64,000 nucleotides of DNA from Okapia johnstoni (lineage: Eukaryota > Chordata > Mammalia > Artiodactyla > Giraffidae): NCBI GenBank assembly GCA_024291935.2, contig CM044318.1, positions 81,416,001 to 81,480,000 of the forward strand, written 5' to 3'. Below the pieces are notes generated by a model, which saw only the letters and a program-made list of their open reading frames with translations, did not search any database and was not told the origin of the DNA. Shown here piece by piece: positions 20,528-32,435 of this stretch (the first letter of the stretch is position 1; every line of letters begins with the position of its first letter). The position numbers and the translations under genes were made by a program.

Positions 20528-23169
20528 CTAAGTATGACTGAAGTGATGCACGATCACTCTCGGAAATGCTGGTCAGCTGCCCACAGCTGCAGGGCCCCAC
20601 CTTGGGGCATTCAGCTGCCCACTTGTGCCCCAGGCAGAAAGAACCACTTGCCCATGGGCTGCTGCAAGAGGGACTCAACAGACATGGAACCTGAGCCCCA
20701 GCTCCAGACAAAGGCCAGTCCTGGGGAGCCATGGTGATCTGGGGGTCACAGTAAGGATGTGAGGGCATGGGAAGTGGGTGTCAGGGGCTTTCCCCGTGAA
20801 TCCACATCAGGGTCTTGGAACTATCTCAAGTTCAACGGTGGCAGGTGGGGAAAATCCCCAAGCAGACATGGAACCCAGAAGTCCCCAAGAGAAACCAAAT
20901 GCCTGCCCCGCAGAACCGACCCACTGCTATCAGCAAACAGAAGTCCTCTGGCCGGAGAGGCACACCCAGACAGAGGTGTCAATCTGAGGCCACGGGCTCC
21001 TGGAGCACAGCTCATGGGACCCCTGAACAGCCTGGGCCCCTCCCCAACCCCTGCAGCTCCTGGCTCACACCTGACCACCCTCAGCAGGTCTCCCCCACAT
21101 CCAGTGACCCACGATCATCCACAACAGAAACAGATGGTTTCGGACTTCAACTGGGCCAGGAGACCAGAGCTGCATATGTGGGGGGCTGCTGGGAGCACAG
21201 ATGGGCATCTCTGAGCAGCAGGGGGAGAGGTGGGTTGAGTAGGAGAGGCCAGGAGCTGCTGGGATGTACCCCACCCCCCAACCTCTGCCCCTGTGCTCAG
21301 AACTCGGGGGCCACACAAGTGTGATCTGACCCCAACCAGGACCTCAGGCTGACCCGAGTCATGTGGGATGGGGCTCCCATTCGTGCCCAGCCTCTCGATA
21401 TTAACACAGCTCCCAGAAAGACCTGGCCTACCAGGCATAAAGCAGGGTGGAATTCTGGACTGGTTGTCACCAGGGAAGGACAATGTCCTCTAAAGACGGA
21501 AAAGCTGGGCAAGACGGAGTTAACACAGTATGACCTGAGATGCCTTCCCCTTCTACAGTCATGTCATTCCTTTCCAGGGTTCAATTCCATGTACTGTTGC
21601 CTAATAATGAATAAACTGTATTAATTAGCTTGGAAACAATTACCCTTTATTGAGGGGGGTGGGGACCCTGAAAGTTAATTTTCCATGTCCCGATACAATT
21701 ATGCTAGTATCAAGACACCCAAGGTCAAATCAACACTTCATGATTACCCCCGTGTCCAAGAGTTTCAACTTCAAGAAGAAACAGGCCCTCCAGGCACAAA
21801 CTTTACATACAGTCTTTGTAGAGGGAATGTTTATGGAAATTTTGTAATATTAAATATCTTCAGCTGGATTTAAGCTTTAAGAACACGAAGAGGCCCAACA
21901 GCCAAGATTTCAGAACTCTGTCTTCAAATATAAGGACAGCCAGTGGAAAACTGTAAGGGAAGTCTTGGAACCCAGCCACTCTCTTAAGGAAAACAAAATA
22001 GGATATTTTCTCAGTGTTGTCTCAGATGTAGTCAATTAATGTGTCCATTTCTCGGCTGTCTTTGAGCTTTTCGCTTTCGCACCCACCCTACAGAGCCAGC
22101 AGATTTGAGCCAGGCTAGGTGACCAGGAGGAGCCCAGCCTCATGGCATCAGCTGAGCTTCAATCCTCTGGAGAAAGGCTCCAGTGATGGAGGAATAAACA
22201 AGGGTATCGGGATGCCAGACTGGGGGTGGGGGTGGATGCAGCTGGAAAAATGAACATGGAAAGCAAATTGACGGGTGCTCAGGCCGGATGTGAGCCAAGT
22301 TTTGAAAGAAAGAAAAAAAAGTGGAGCCGTAAGCAGCAACCCACACATACAACGACGTCATCCTGTGAATTCAAGCAGTGTTCCCACACCCTAAACTGCC
22401 CAGCTGGCCGTGGAAGTGCTGGTCTGAGCAGTCTGACCCCCAGCTCCCAGAAGCCTGGCTGTGACCCCGAGCGTCTGTCCCAATGTCAGACAAGCCGTGA
22501 AGCTGCCTTGTTAACTTTGAAATGCCCAGCGGTGGAGAGTCCTTTCTGGGGGAGGACCCCCATACAATCAGCCTGGCTCAAAGCCTGGCTGCTGACTGGC
22601 TAATGCATCGGGCAACAGGGGTGTAAGTCCACAAGGCAAATCAGAGATTCTGTAGGTGGCCTTTGTGGATCCAGACAGTAAGTGAACCAAAAAGCTACAG
22701 GCCCAGGCACCTCCACCTCTAGGAGAGGTTCCAGAACCTGCCAGGACTGGGAGAGATGGGCTGGCCCACGAAGAGAACATAGCAAGTAGCAACCACTAAC
22801 CAGTGGAGCATCTTGAAGAACGCCCTGGCCTCGGCTTTCTCTTGGTTAGATTGAAGGGTGCTGAGTTCCTTTCCATCAGACATCCCGCTGACCAAGTGCA
22901 CAGGGTGAGACGGTAAGCACGTCTCCTGATGCTCAACACAGAGACATAAAACCCACTGAGCTGAGGATCTTTAACGTAAAATCCACAGATGACAGAATAC
23001 AACGTTTGAAGTGTTGGTGAGACAAACACCCCCCCACCCCAACTCCCACCACTTCAGTGGGAGTATGAAAGGGCACCTTTTCTGAAAAGTTAGATTTCAC
23101 CCCGCAACTCATTCTACCCCTAGGGAGTAACTAGAGGAGGAGCCAAGATTTAGATAAAAATAAATCTCA
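20528..23169. other. Unique sequence
   Basis: 2.6 kb without a recognised repeat. 20540-21480 is GC-moderate with many overlapping frames on both strands (up to 169 codons), none convincing. 21600-22080 is AT-rich. A C-run lies near 23030. No exon or promoter can be supported. Confidence 0.35.
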
Positions 23170-23276
23170 GGGATTTCCCTGGCAGTCCAGTGGTTAAGAC
23201 TCTGCACTTCCAATGCAAACAGCGTGGGTTCCATCTCTGGTTGGAGAACCAAGATTCCACATACCACGCCAAAAAT
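23170..23276 (+). mobile_element. CHR-type SINE, short form
   Basis: GGGATTTCCCTGGCAGTCCA, GACTCTGCACTTCCAATGCA, GGGTTCCATCTCTGG, AACCAAGATTCCACATACC, CCAAAAATACAAA tail. Target duplication not identified. Confidence 0.9.
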
Positions 23277-23940
23277 ACAAACCATCTAAGATGATCCCTA
23301 AAACAGAAAAGAGTTGGATGACTATTTCTGCTACACTACAGACACGACAAACAGCTATCATGGTATACCTACATGTATTACGATACCTGTAATCTCAACA
23401 GACTATTTACTCCATTTTAAAAATTAAAAAATACTTCATAACTTAGGAAAAACACTTGTAGGTCAAATGGTAAAACAAATAAAAAACAGACTCTAAATCT
23501 TATAAATTAAACAAAATATTCTTTAAACAGTGAATTTCACTTGTTAGGGTACGCATATATGCATGAGACAGAAAATACACCCAAAGTGTTAAGAGAAATT
23601 ATTTTTCCATGCTAAGGTGATTTTTAAAATAGAAGTCTTTTGGATCATAAAAATAAGTCTTCATATTTTCCTTGATTTCTCCATTTTCTGTAAAGGGCAG
23701 GTTTCTTACAGTCTGGAAGACGCACAGTGAGTCTGTGTGGGCTTCTACATCTGGAGAGGGAGCTGAGGCTGGGAATACAGAAAGGGAGCTGTTGTCGATG
23801 GTTCCTGGCCACAGCACCACTGCAGAATGGCTCTATTTAGGATCTAAGCCCTTAAGTAACTGCTGCACTGTCCAGGTGAGTCCAGAAGAAGTAGTAAGTA
23901 AGGTATACCCTCCAAGCTCATGAAGTTTAATCTAAAAACA
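23277..23940. other. Unique, AT-rich sequence
   Basis: 23290-23600 is A/T-rich with no family recognised. A 73-codon minus frame at 23599-23820 lacks identifiable domains and is probably chance. Confidence 0.4.
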
Positions 23941-24042
23941 GGGATTTCCCTGGCAGCCCAGTGGTTAAGACTTCACCTTCCAATGCAGAGGGTGTGGGTT
24001 GGATCCCACATGCCTCTGGGGCCAAAAACCCCAAACATAAAA
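23941..24042 (+). mobile_element. CHR-type SINE, short form
   Basis: GGGATTTCCCTGGCAGCCCA, GGTTAAGACTTCACCTTCC, TGTGGGTTGGATCCCACATG (with the middle deleted), GGGGCCAAAAACCCC. The deletion joins the B-box to the downstream ATCCCACATG segment. Confidence 0.88.
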
Positions 24043-24382
24043 TATAGCACCAATATTGTAACAAATTCAATAAAGACTTTTGAAAAGTGGGTTAAAAAAA
24101 AAATTAAAAAATCTTAAGAAAAAACAAAACAAAAAGGTGTCCCTCATATGGATGCCAACACATCAATCTGAATTCCAGTGGTCAATCAACTTGTGAGAAG
24201 CCCAGAGGGGCAGGGGAAGGGGCACCAATGCAGCGGGGATCCCTTGACTCCCACGGGGAGCTCAGAACCCACTCTCCCCAGAGCCTGCAGGACAGGATGG
24301 CACTGCCGCGAGGTGGACTTGGCAGGCTCCGGCCAAGTTCTTGGCTACAGATTAGACTGCAGAAGAATGAGCAGAGAGAAGC

Positions 24383-24385
<3 letters not shown>
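24043..24385. other. Unique sequence
   Basis: Contains an A-rich stretch at about 24090-24140 and nothing else recognised. Leads into the CA microsatellite. Confidence 0.4.

Positions 24386-24439
<54 letters not shown>
24386..24439. repeat. (AC)27 microsatellite
   Basis: Uninterrupted dinucleotide run of 54 bp, the longest perfect microsatellite in the window; probably polymorphic between individuals. The frames of repeated Thr-His and Cys-Val are its translations. Confidence 0.98.
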
Positions 24440-24441
<2 letters not shown>

Positions 24442-24742
24442 CCTGAGAGTCAAACGGCTGAGTTCACAAGCCCTGGAAAAATTACTCACAAAAACAGTGA
24501 CTAGATTTAGATACCAACTGCTACTGATCATGGGACTATAGGCAGAATATCGAGCTGGGAGGAAGCTGAGTAAAAATGAATTCAGCTGGTTAACAGCCCC
24601 TCAGACCCCAGCTCTCACCAACTGTTTCCCCATCTCCAACTCTATCATATGTTGTAAGGGCACCAACCATTTTACCAGGTTTGTCACTGGTTTAGCTGGT
24701 CAGCTCCAGGTGAGCAGTGAAGACCGTTAATCCCGTTAATCC
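24440..24742. other. Unique sequence
   Basis: Nothing recognised between the microsatellite and the next Bov-tA. A short direct repeat GTTAATCCC occurs at about 24725-24742. Confidence 0.4.
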
Positions 24743-24936
24743 CTCTGTCGTGTCTGACTCTATGCAGCCTCATGGACTGTACCCCGCCAGGCTCCTCTGT
24801 CCATGGGATTTCCCAGGCAAGAAAACTGGACTGGGTTGCCATTTCCTCCTCCAGAGGATCTTCCCAACCCAGGGATCGAAACCATGTCTCTTGCAATGCA
24901 AGCGATTCTTTACCATCTGAGCCACCAGGGAAGCCC
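24743..24936 (-). mobile_element. Bov-tA SINE (reverse orientation)
   Basis: CTGTCGTGTCTGACTCTATG, CATGGACTGTACCCCGCCAG, GGTTGCCATTTCCTCCTCCA, GATTCTTTACCATCTGAGCC, ACCAGGGAAGCCC. Near full length. Confidence 0.95.
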
Positions 24937-25574
24937 TGATGGCTTCCATCAGGGAAGGTGAGCAGGGACAACATAATTTTTATCTTGGAGAACTTGGAGA
25001 CCAACCACTAGTGAAGAGCACTGAAGGACTGAAGGAGGCTGTGAGTAGCCCCAGAAAAGCTGCCTGATCCCTTGTTTTGCTTCTTCACCAATAAACCCAG
25101 GCCATGACTGTTCTTACCTAGAATGAGGGGCCGCAGTGGGGTGAGGTGTGATGCCGCAGATAAAGTGCTCAGCTCTAAGACATATCTGTGGACACTTCTA
25201 CTGTGTGACAAATGCTTTTCTAACAGGACTAGAGTAACTCAAGAATCCAGAGTCCTGCGAAGACGAAAGGCCTAAAGGAAATTTCGTTTTATTTCAAAAC
25301 AAATGTATTCAAACCCAAACCTACAGGTTCAGGGGAGATTTCGGTGTGAAATGAAGTGCTTCACTGCCATCAAATGGACCGGCTGCTGTACCTGCAACCA
25401 AAGAGACGACTTCACTTTTTAAAATCCATTTGCAGCACTAGGCATGTCACAGGGAGCAGGACGCAGGGCAACTCCACAAATACAAACGCGAGTGAAGACC
25501 CCCAAGATCGAATAGAAAGGAAATTCACGGGGCCAAAATAAGTTTCCTCTACAGGCAACAAATTCTAGTCTTCA
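24937..25574. other. Unique sequence
   Basis: No repeat or exon recognised. Confidence 0.4.
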
Positions 25575-25729
25575 GAATGAATCCCAGGGACTTCCCTGGT
25601 ATTCCAGCGGTGAAGACTCCACATTTCCCATGCACGGCTGCAGGAGACGTGGCTTCTGGTTGGAGAACTAAGATCCCACATTGCCACATGGCGTGTGGTG
25701 CAGCCAAAAAAAGAAAGAATAAATCCCAG
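25575..25729 (+). mobile_element. CHR-type SINE with 13-bp target duplication
   Basis: Body 25588-25716: GGACTTCCCTGGTATTCCAG, GGAGAACTAAGATCCCACAT, GTGGTGCAGCCAAAAAAAG. Flanked by GAATGAATCCCAG (25575-25587) and GAATAAATCCCAG (25717-25729). Confidence 0.94.
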
Positions 25730-26514
25730 AGCCAGATGAGACCTCAGGGAGCATCTTATCGGGAAAGGGAACCTCCCCCTACAGGCTGTTTGATACAAAC
25801 CCCCTGATTCATATGGATCAGCTGAGTAACACCGGGGATCGTCAACGAGCTTCCTCACATACCGAATCACTCCACTGCAGTCATTAATTTTGAAAGTATA
25901 GACAACCTTGCATGGGGGTAATAACTTCATAAATGCTCTCCTCACTGACAGGACACGTGTGTAAATACACAAGCATGTATGTTTAACATAGTGCAAATAC
26001 ATCTGCTTTCTGAGGGAACAACAGCTTAAAATTTTCCCTGTGAAATTAGATTCTGGGGCTATGTCACTTTATAGCTCTCGTGAAGGCATACCAACGCCAG
26101 GGAGGTGCTCAGGGTCTCCTCTAAAGAAATCATGCTCACGCAGCTTTTAACTTTTCTTGTGCACCAGACCAGAACTCCCGTCTGCTATTTTTTTAGCAGC
26201 AGTGCTAATAAAACATCAAAATCCAGTCACCTTTTATCCCAACTTTTGTTTCAGTCCATATGCACTGTTCAAAAACACAACAGCACAGATGAACAAATCG
26301 CACACGGTGAAGGCAGGCTCTTCCACTGGTTTCCCAAACCAGCCAAGCCGTCAGAGCACATAAGGTTCTTCAAACATCACCCCACGGACATCTGCGGCAA
26401 GATGCGGGTAAGCTAAGCAGAGGCCAGAGATGTCTCACTCCTCTCATTCTGCAACTCTCAGGTTTCCACGACGGATTTCCTCTTACCCAGGGTTCCAGTC
26501 TAAGACTGGGTTAA
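25730..26514. other. Unique sequence
   Basis: No repeat recognised. A 103-codon plus frame at 26105-26416 ends near a donor-like GGGTAAGC (about 26407), but no matching acceptor or recognisable peptide was found. Confidence 0.35.
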
Positions 26515-27163
26515 AAAAATCTTGGGATGGAATATTCCTCAGCAACAAAAAGGAACCAACCGGCAATACAAGTGCTAAGTGAATTTCAAAGGGAACTGTG
26601 CTGAGTGAAAACACTCTGCCCCAAAAGGCTACACATTACATATCATCTGATTCCATTTCTATAACATTTTTAAGGGACAAAATTACAGAGATGGAGAACA
26701 GATCAGAGGTTGTCAGGCTTTAGGGCCTGGGGAGGAGGCAGGACACTCTAGCTCCAGAACTTTCTCTGAGCGAGCAGGGTCTTGGAAGTCAGCCAGCCCT
26801 GTTGACAAGCTTGTATGTTGGCCATGAACCGTCTGCGCCACCTAAAGTGGGTGTGGTTGTAAATGGGGAACAGGGGACATCCTTATGGGTTGTGACACTG
26901 TTGTGTATCTTCACTGTGGTGGGGCACACGGAACATGATACAACAGCAGAAGTGAACACACCCGAACGAATACATGTAACACTGGGAAATCTGAATAGTA
27001 TCTGTGGATTGTATCAGTCTCAATTTCCTGGTCACGTTATTGTCACTATGTTTTGCAAGATGTTACCAACTGGGGGAAAACCAGGTAAAGGGACTTATTT
27101 CTCTTACAACTTACATGTGATTCTATGATTACGTCACAATGACCAGCTTAATTACAAAAATAA
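26515..27163 (+). mobile_element. Old L1 (L1M-type) 3' UTR
   Basis: GGAATATTCCTCAGCAACAA, CTGAGTGAAAACACTCTGCC, ATATCATCTGATTCCATTTC, GATCAGAGGTTGTCAGGC, then the terminal TTTCTCTTACAACTTACATG and GATTCTATGATTACGTCACA, which parallel the L1 3' end (…CAACTGCATGTGAATCTACAATTATCTCAAAAT…). Divergence points to an element older than the BovB and Bov-tA insertions. The middle (26760-26990) is less certain. Confidence 0.75.
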
Positions 27164-29123
27164 CAAGTAGCTTTGTCCTATTTTGTCTGTTCTTTTGCTG
27201 CATGTTGACCAATAAACAGGGCAATTCCTTTTTGTGGTGGACCGGGGTTTGTTTACAAGGAGCCACAAGAAGCCCAGCCTGTTGACATGCTTCACTCTCT
27301 GAACTGAGATCAGCTTCCTTTGGCTGCCAGGGTACATGGCTGCTGAACCCTGACCTTCTCCACTGGAGCTGGCAAAGATGCTTGCTACGTAAGATCTTTC
27401 CTGGGAACAGGCACGACTGACTGGCTTCTCTTGCCCAGCTGCTGCCAGCTACCCAGGGCTCCCCAGGTCATATCTCACAAAACAGCTCTGCAGAGAACAG
27501 GAGAAAGTCAGCCCCTGGGGCTGCTCTGTGTGGATGAGTGGGCAAGGAACCCCAGGACTCCTGGACCCCACCGGGCTACCTCAAAACACCAGGCGGCAGG
27601 CTGGAACAGGGCAAGACCGTCCCTGGCTGACACACGCAGTTGTATGCTGGGCTGGCCACCTTCCAACACCCAGCTCGCTCAGAGAAAGTTCTGGAGCTGG
27701 TGAGTCCTAGCAGACTGCCAGAAACAGTGAGCCACCTGTCTGAGCTGACCCACAGCTACATTCCTGCTTTTCCAGCAGCCTGGGGACCTTGAGGCTGCCC
27801 TCGAACTCCCCGTCAGCCTCTTGTGACCCAACTTAATCACACTGTTCAACCTCAAGGTCTTTTGTGGCGTTCGGAGTTTGTCCCCCGAGATCGCCTGTTG
27901 TCTCCCTTTTAAGGAGAGTTGGCAGTCAGTCCCAACACTCCCTGGCACCTCCCTGCTGATTCAAAGAACCCAGAAGGAGAAAATTACAGGAGCATCTTTG
28001 CTGTCTCGCCTTTATTGTCTTCAGGGTCATACTTCTTTCAATCCATTCAACAGGAGTTTATCCTCAATGTCTCCCAGAAACAATCATGAAAGTAGTCCCC
28101 CTCTCCCCAAAATGTACCATTCGGTACAATGTACAGATAAAACATACTTCCATCATAATACTATTTTTTCAGATTCCATAAACCCTTAAATAGCCATTTA
28201 CTCAAAAAAGCTGAACACTTTCAAACGCTGCCCAGCCTCAAAGCTGATAAAGAAATAACCAGCGACTCCTCCGCGGGAATAAAAACTACATTCTACATAA
28301 ATTAAATATATAATTTGATTAAACATGTTTATGTCTTTGTGATGACATTTAAAATAGAAGTAATCATTTTCTTTCTCAAAAGAAAAACTCTTTCAAATAT
28401 AATTCGAAGCTGTCAAACCTATCGCCTGCTACAGATCTTTTAAATGTCACGTACCTTCAAAGGGGGATGGCAGTTTCCTTTTAAATATGCAATTCCAAAC
28501 AGTGCGTTCTGAATCAAGCATGTATTAAAATACACCGCTGGCATTTATCCTGATTAAGTAGAGCCCTCTCCCCTTGTTCCTGAGGATCTGCTCCGGAGAG
28601 CGGCACTGAGTACGTCTCCTCCCCAAACAACTCCAGGGGGTTAATGCTTCCACACTGGCTGTGGAGCACCTGGCCACTGGGACCAACACCAAGTCACACC
28701 CCTGAATGCCTTAAGCGAGCAAAGGTATTTCTTATGATTCTTGCAGTTTCCCTGCCAGGTATCTCGTTGAACTCTGTGTAACCCAATTATGGCACAGCAT
28801 CAACGGCCCAATTGTAAGACGGTGTTAATCAGATGCAAAGAAAAACTCCGAACTCATTCTTCTAAGTCAATGACCTACATATTCAATTGCTTCTTCTCCA
28901 ACTCAGTAGCAAACACCATGCTATATTTAAACACAGAACACAGATATATCTTTCTTCTGAAATGCTTAGAGATACAGATAAAGCCTTACACTGTAGCCCT
29001 CTTCTTCTTCCCAGCTTAAGGAATGCAAGTCTTTGTCAACATCAACTGTTTGGGGAACTCAAGACAACACACATGGTCCATGGCACTACTGTGTTTTAAT
29101 AATAAGGGTTGTTTTTTTGTGAA
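27164..29123. other. Unique block with an AT-rich repeat-free core
   Basis: 27200-27960 is GC-moderate with no recognised feature. 28190-28560 is AT-rich (ATAAATTAAATATATAATTT near 28298, AATTTGATTAAACATG near 28313) and transposon-free, a possible conserved non-coding element. 28560-29100 shows nothing specific. Confidence 0.35.
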
Positions 29124-29388
29124 AAGTAAAGATGAAGCTCCAATACTTTGGCCACCTGATGAGAAGAGCCGACTCAACTGGAAAAGACCCTGATGCTGGG
29201 AAAGATTGAAGGCAGGAGGAGAAGGGGACCACAGGATGAGATGGTTGGATGGCATCATCGACTCAATGGACATGAGTTTGAGCAAACTCTGGGAGATAAT
29301 GAAGGACAGGAGAGCCTGGCACGCTGCAGTCCACGGGGTTGCAAAGAGTCAGACACGACTTAGTGACTGAACAACAACAACAAGTAAA
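29124..29388 (+). mobile_element. BovB LINE 3' end, truncated, with 7-bp target duplication
   Basis: Body 29131-29381: GATGAAGCTCCAATACTTTG, GAGAAGGGGACCACAGGATG, GATGGTTGGATGGCATCATC, CACGACTTAGTGACTGAACA with an ACAACAACAACA tail. Same sequence as the last 250 bp of the BovB copies at 33.6 and 52.3 kb. Flanked by AAGTAAA (29124-29130 and 29382-29388). No coding capacity. Confidence 0.93.
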
Positions 29389-29959
29389 AAGCATCTTCAC
29401 TGGAAGGCAAGCCCCAGCCCCTGGCCAACTACAAGTGCTCACAGAGGAAACAGACCAAAGGACTTCCAGTCAGTTAAGCATGCCGCACACCAAGTGCCCG
29501 AAGGAAGTGCAAACTCTTCATAACTGCTCAACCTCAGAACCAGGGACCAGCATGGGAATAATCGAGGAGTCAGCAGAGATGACAACAGAAGGAACAGAGA
29601 GCTCTCAAAGTCGTTCTAAGACCAGGGAAGGGCGACTTTTCACTGCCAATCTCTTTGTATCTCAGCCAAACTTGATGAAATGTGGGTAAGTCAACTGCCT
29701 CACCACCACCCTCTCCAACCAATGTTGCAGGAAGATCCTAAAGTTATCGCAAGAAGCATCAGGGCAGAAGCTGGGGAGACCACCCAGCCCAGCTCGGCAC
29801 CGGCTGCCTTCCTCCTGGGGAAGGGGCGCTGCCCGTGGAGGAGAGAGGTGGGTGGAGGCCAGACCCATGCCCGCACAACTCAGGGAGCCATGGAAACAGA
29901 TTACCCACTGTTTGGTGGGCAGCCTGGGAGAGGACCAGGGTAGGGGGGATACGCTTCAC
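29389..29959. other. Unique sequence
   Basis: No repeat recognised; overlapping frames of 66-87 codons on both strands are judged non-coding. Confidence 0.4.
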
Positions 29960-30065
29960 AACCTAATCTGGGCTGGAGCTGGGAAACCTCAGCTGCAGAC
30001 ACCTTGCTGTCTCATCCTACACTGTGACCTCAGGCAAGTCGCTTTGCCTCTTGGAAACCAACTTC
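29960..30065 (+). mobile_element. MIR fragment
   Basis: ACTGTGACCTCAGGCAAGTC followed by GCTTTGCCTCTTGG matches the diagnostic MIR core (TGTGTGACCTTGGGCAAGTTACTTAACCTC). The 5' part is diverged. Confidence 0.65.
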
Positions 30066-31333
30066 TCTCGGGGATGGGAGAGGAAAGCTCCAGAGACACC
30101 AAGTTTCTATAACTCCAGTTCTAATTCCAGTTAAAACAGGCAACTCCTGAGACTTAGAGCCAATTCTTTACTCACTGGGGCTTGACAGAGAACAAGCACA
30201 TAGAAACAGAAGTGTTATGATGGGAACTTCTCTTTCTCTTTGGGTTCTGGTGTATGTCCCTCCTTGGGTGGTGGGCCCCTCCCGCACCCCCCACTGCATG
30301 GAGGAGAAGGGCCAGTAAGCACCACCCATGAGGCCAGACCCTGCAAACTGACCTTGGCACCCACGGAGAAGCCAGAAAGCATGGCTGAACCTAAATGTGT
30401 ATGTGTCATGGGGGACCTTCTGCATGCTTCCTGCACCCCCAGTCTCCTCCTAAGAGGTGGGCCTTCCCAGTTAACACATGTGCTCCGTCTCCCCACACCT
30501 GGGGCTCACAGAAGTCATCCATCCAGCACCCCCGCCCCAGTAGGCTCTTCCGGCTTCAGTGCTATTTTTTGAGCTTTGCTATTTATCAAGCTTAATTAAC
30601 CCAATGTATACACACGTATCTGCAGCTATAGCCATATAGACACACCGCACATCCAAAAAATCTGGCACGGACTCCTTCCTGATGGTCAAGGTCAACAGCC
30701 CCTTCTCATCTGCCGTCCACCTTCCCAGCTGGACCGCACACCCACACCACCGCATCCATTCTGCTTCGGCACCAATGGAGGGGCAGGTACTGCTGAGAGG
30801 CAGATCTGGAGACAGACATAACCTTGTCTTCAAGGAGTTCCAGGATGAGCAAGAACAGAACACCAAGTGCTAGAGAAGCAGATATGGAAGAAGGAGAGGC
30901 AGCAACTTCGCCTGAACTCCCACTCAGACGCTCTCAAATCATTGTCTTCCTTGGTCCCTCCAAGGAGCTCCAGATGTACCTCACCACCCCTCCCCCCTCT
31001 GCCTACCAGATACTTGACTGCAAGTCCCTCCCACCCCCAAACTCAGCTGGTTCACTAGCATGGACACCACTGCTTTACCCCTTTGGAGTCCCAGACTCAA
31101 CCAAGTCCAGACCCTGCCCTGACTTAAGTTTCTGATCCTGGAACTGATCAAGCCTGCCCCTACGTTTGTCCACCTCCACACTGGAATCACATCAATTCCC
31201 GGGCAAGAATGAAAACTCCAACCATCTTCTCTAAAACACCTAGAAAAAAATCCAGTTGAGACAAATATCAATTTGGGAGAAAGACCCAGTCCAACTCAAC
31301 TGGTCTAGTTAAAAAGTATTGTTAAAAAAAAAA
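30066..31333. other. Unique sequence
   Basis: No repeat recognised. AT-rich patch around 30570-30620 (CAAGCTTAATTAACCC). An A-run (31323-31334) precedes the next SINE. Confidence 0.4.
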
Positions 31334-31535
31334 AGTGTTAGTCACTCAGTCTCGTCTGACTCTTCGCCACCCCATGGACTGTAGCCCACCAGGCTCCTCT
31401 GTCCATGGAAGTCTCCAGGCAAGGATACTGGAGCAGGTTGCTACTCTCTTTAGGGGATCTTCCCGACCCAGGGATTGAACTCAGCTCTCCTGCATTGCAG
31501 GCAGATTCTTTACTGTCTGAGACACCAGGGAAGCC
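31334..31535 (-). mobile_element. Bov-tA SINE (reverse orientation)
   Basis: AGTGTTAGTCACTCAGTCTC, CCCATGGACTGTAGCCCACC, GGATTGAACTCAGCTCTCCT, CTGTCTGAGACACCAGGGAA. Near full length. Confidence 0.95.
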
Positions 31536-31703
31536 TGAAGTATCTAAAATTCCATCTCAATCAAATGATACCCTTAGAAGGGCTCCTCACAGAATGGCTT
31601 CCCCTAAATTCTCTCCCAACACTGTGCTTCTAAGTTTGCCCGCAGACCAGGTCCACGCAGCGGCTTGTGTCACCTCAGCCGCTAGAACCCTCAACTCCTA
31701 TCT

Positions 31704-32135
31704 GTTGTTGTTGTTCAGTTGCTAACTTGTGTCCGACTCTTTGAGACACCATGGACTGCAGCATGCCAGGCTCCCCTGTCCTTCACTGGGTCGGTGATGC
31801 CATCTAGCCATCTCATCCTCTGTTGCCCCCTTCTCGTCCTGCCCTCCATCTTTCCCAGCATCAGGGTCTTTTCCACTGAGCTGGCTCTTCACATCAGGTG
31901 GCCAAAGTATTGGAGCTTCAGCTTCAGCACCAGGCCTTCCAATGAACATTCAGGGTTGATTTCCTTTAGGATTCACTGGTTTGATCTTGCGGTCCAACAG
32001 ACTCTCAAGAGTCTTCTCCGGCACCACAATTTGAAAACATCAATTCTGTGGCACTCAGACTTCCTTATGGTCCAACTCTCACATCTGTACATGACTACTG
32101 GAAAGACCACAGCTTTGCCTATATGGACCTTTGTC
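31704..32135 (-). mobile_element. BovB LINE 3' fragment, reverse orientation
   Basis: Reverse complement of the BovB 3' half: GTTGTTGTTGTTCAGTTGCT, CTTCACTGGGTCGGTGATGC, AGGTGGCCAAAGTATTGGAG, CTCAAGAGTCTTCTCCGGCA, TGTACATGACTACTGGAAAG. About 430 bp, 5' truncated. Its 146-codon plus-strand frame is antisense LINE sequence, not a gene. Confidence 0.93.
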
Positions 32136-32360
32136 ATTACAGGACCTCTACCCCTATAACTCCCTCTAACGAAGCATTTCTCTTTAGGATGAGCTCAAGG
32201 GCACACACCATCTCTCTAAACTCAGAGAAACAGAACTGCTCACAGCCAGCTGTCCTGAAATTTGTGGTCAGTGTATGTCCATTTTTTAATCAATGCTAGT
32301 CCTTCCCAACCTCATTCCTTCTTACAGTATTCTTTTTTCTTTTTTAAATCCTCAAAGTTC
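32136..32360. other. Unique sequence
   Basis: Short T-rich stretch near 32325-32345; otherwise nothing recognised. Confidence 0.4.
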
Positions 32361-32435
32361 TGGGTTGGTCAAAAAGTTTGCTTGGGTTTTTCTAGCTCAC
32401 AGGGAAACCTGCATGAAATTTTTGGCCAATCAATA
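32361..32435 (+). mobile_element. Second mariner-derived MITE, degraded
   Basis: TGGGTTGGTCAAAAAGTTTG and GGGTTTTTCTAGC at the left, TGAAATTTTTGGCCAATCAA at the right. Same family as 13794-13872 but with a more diverged right arm and centre, so the hairpin is imperfect. Confidence 0.82.

Noticed and set aside
24182..24504. Repetitive Thr-His and Cys-Val proteins
   Set aside because: They are translations of the AC microsatellite.
31719..32159. 146-codon plus-strand frame
   Set aside because: It is the antisense of BovB 3' sequence, and the same peptide recurs in other reverse BovB fragments.
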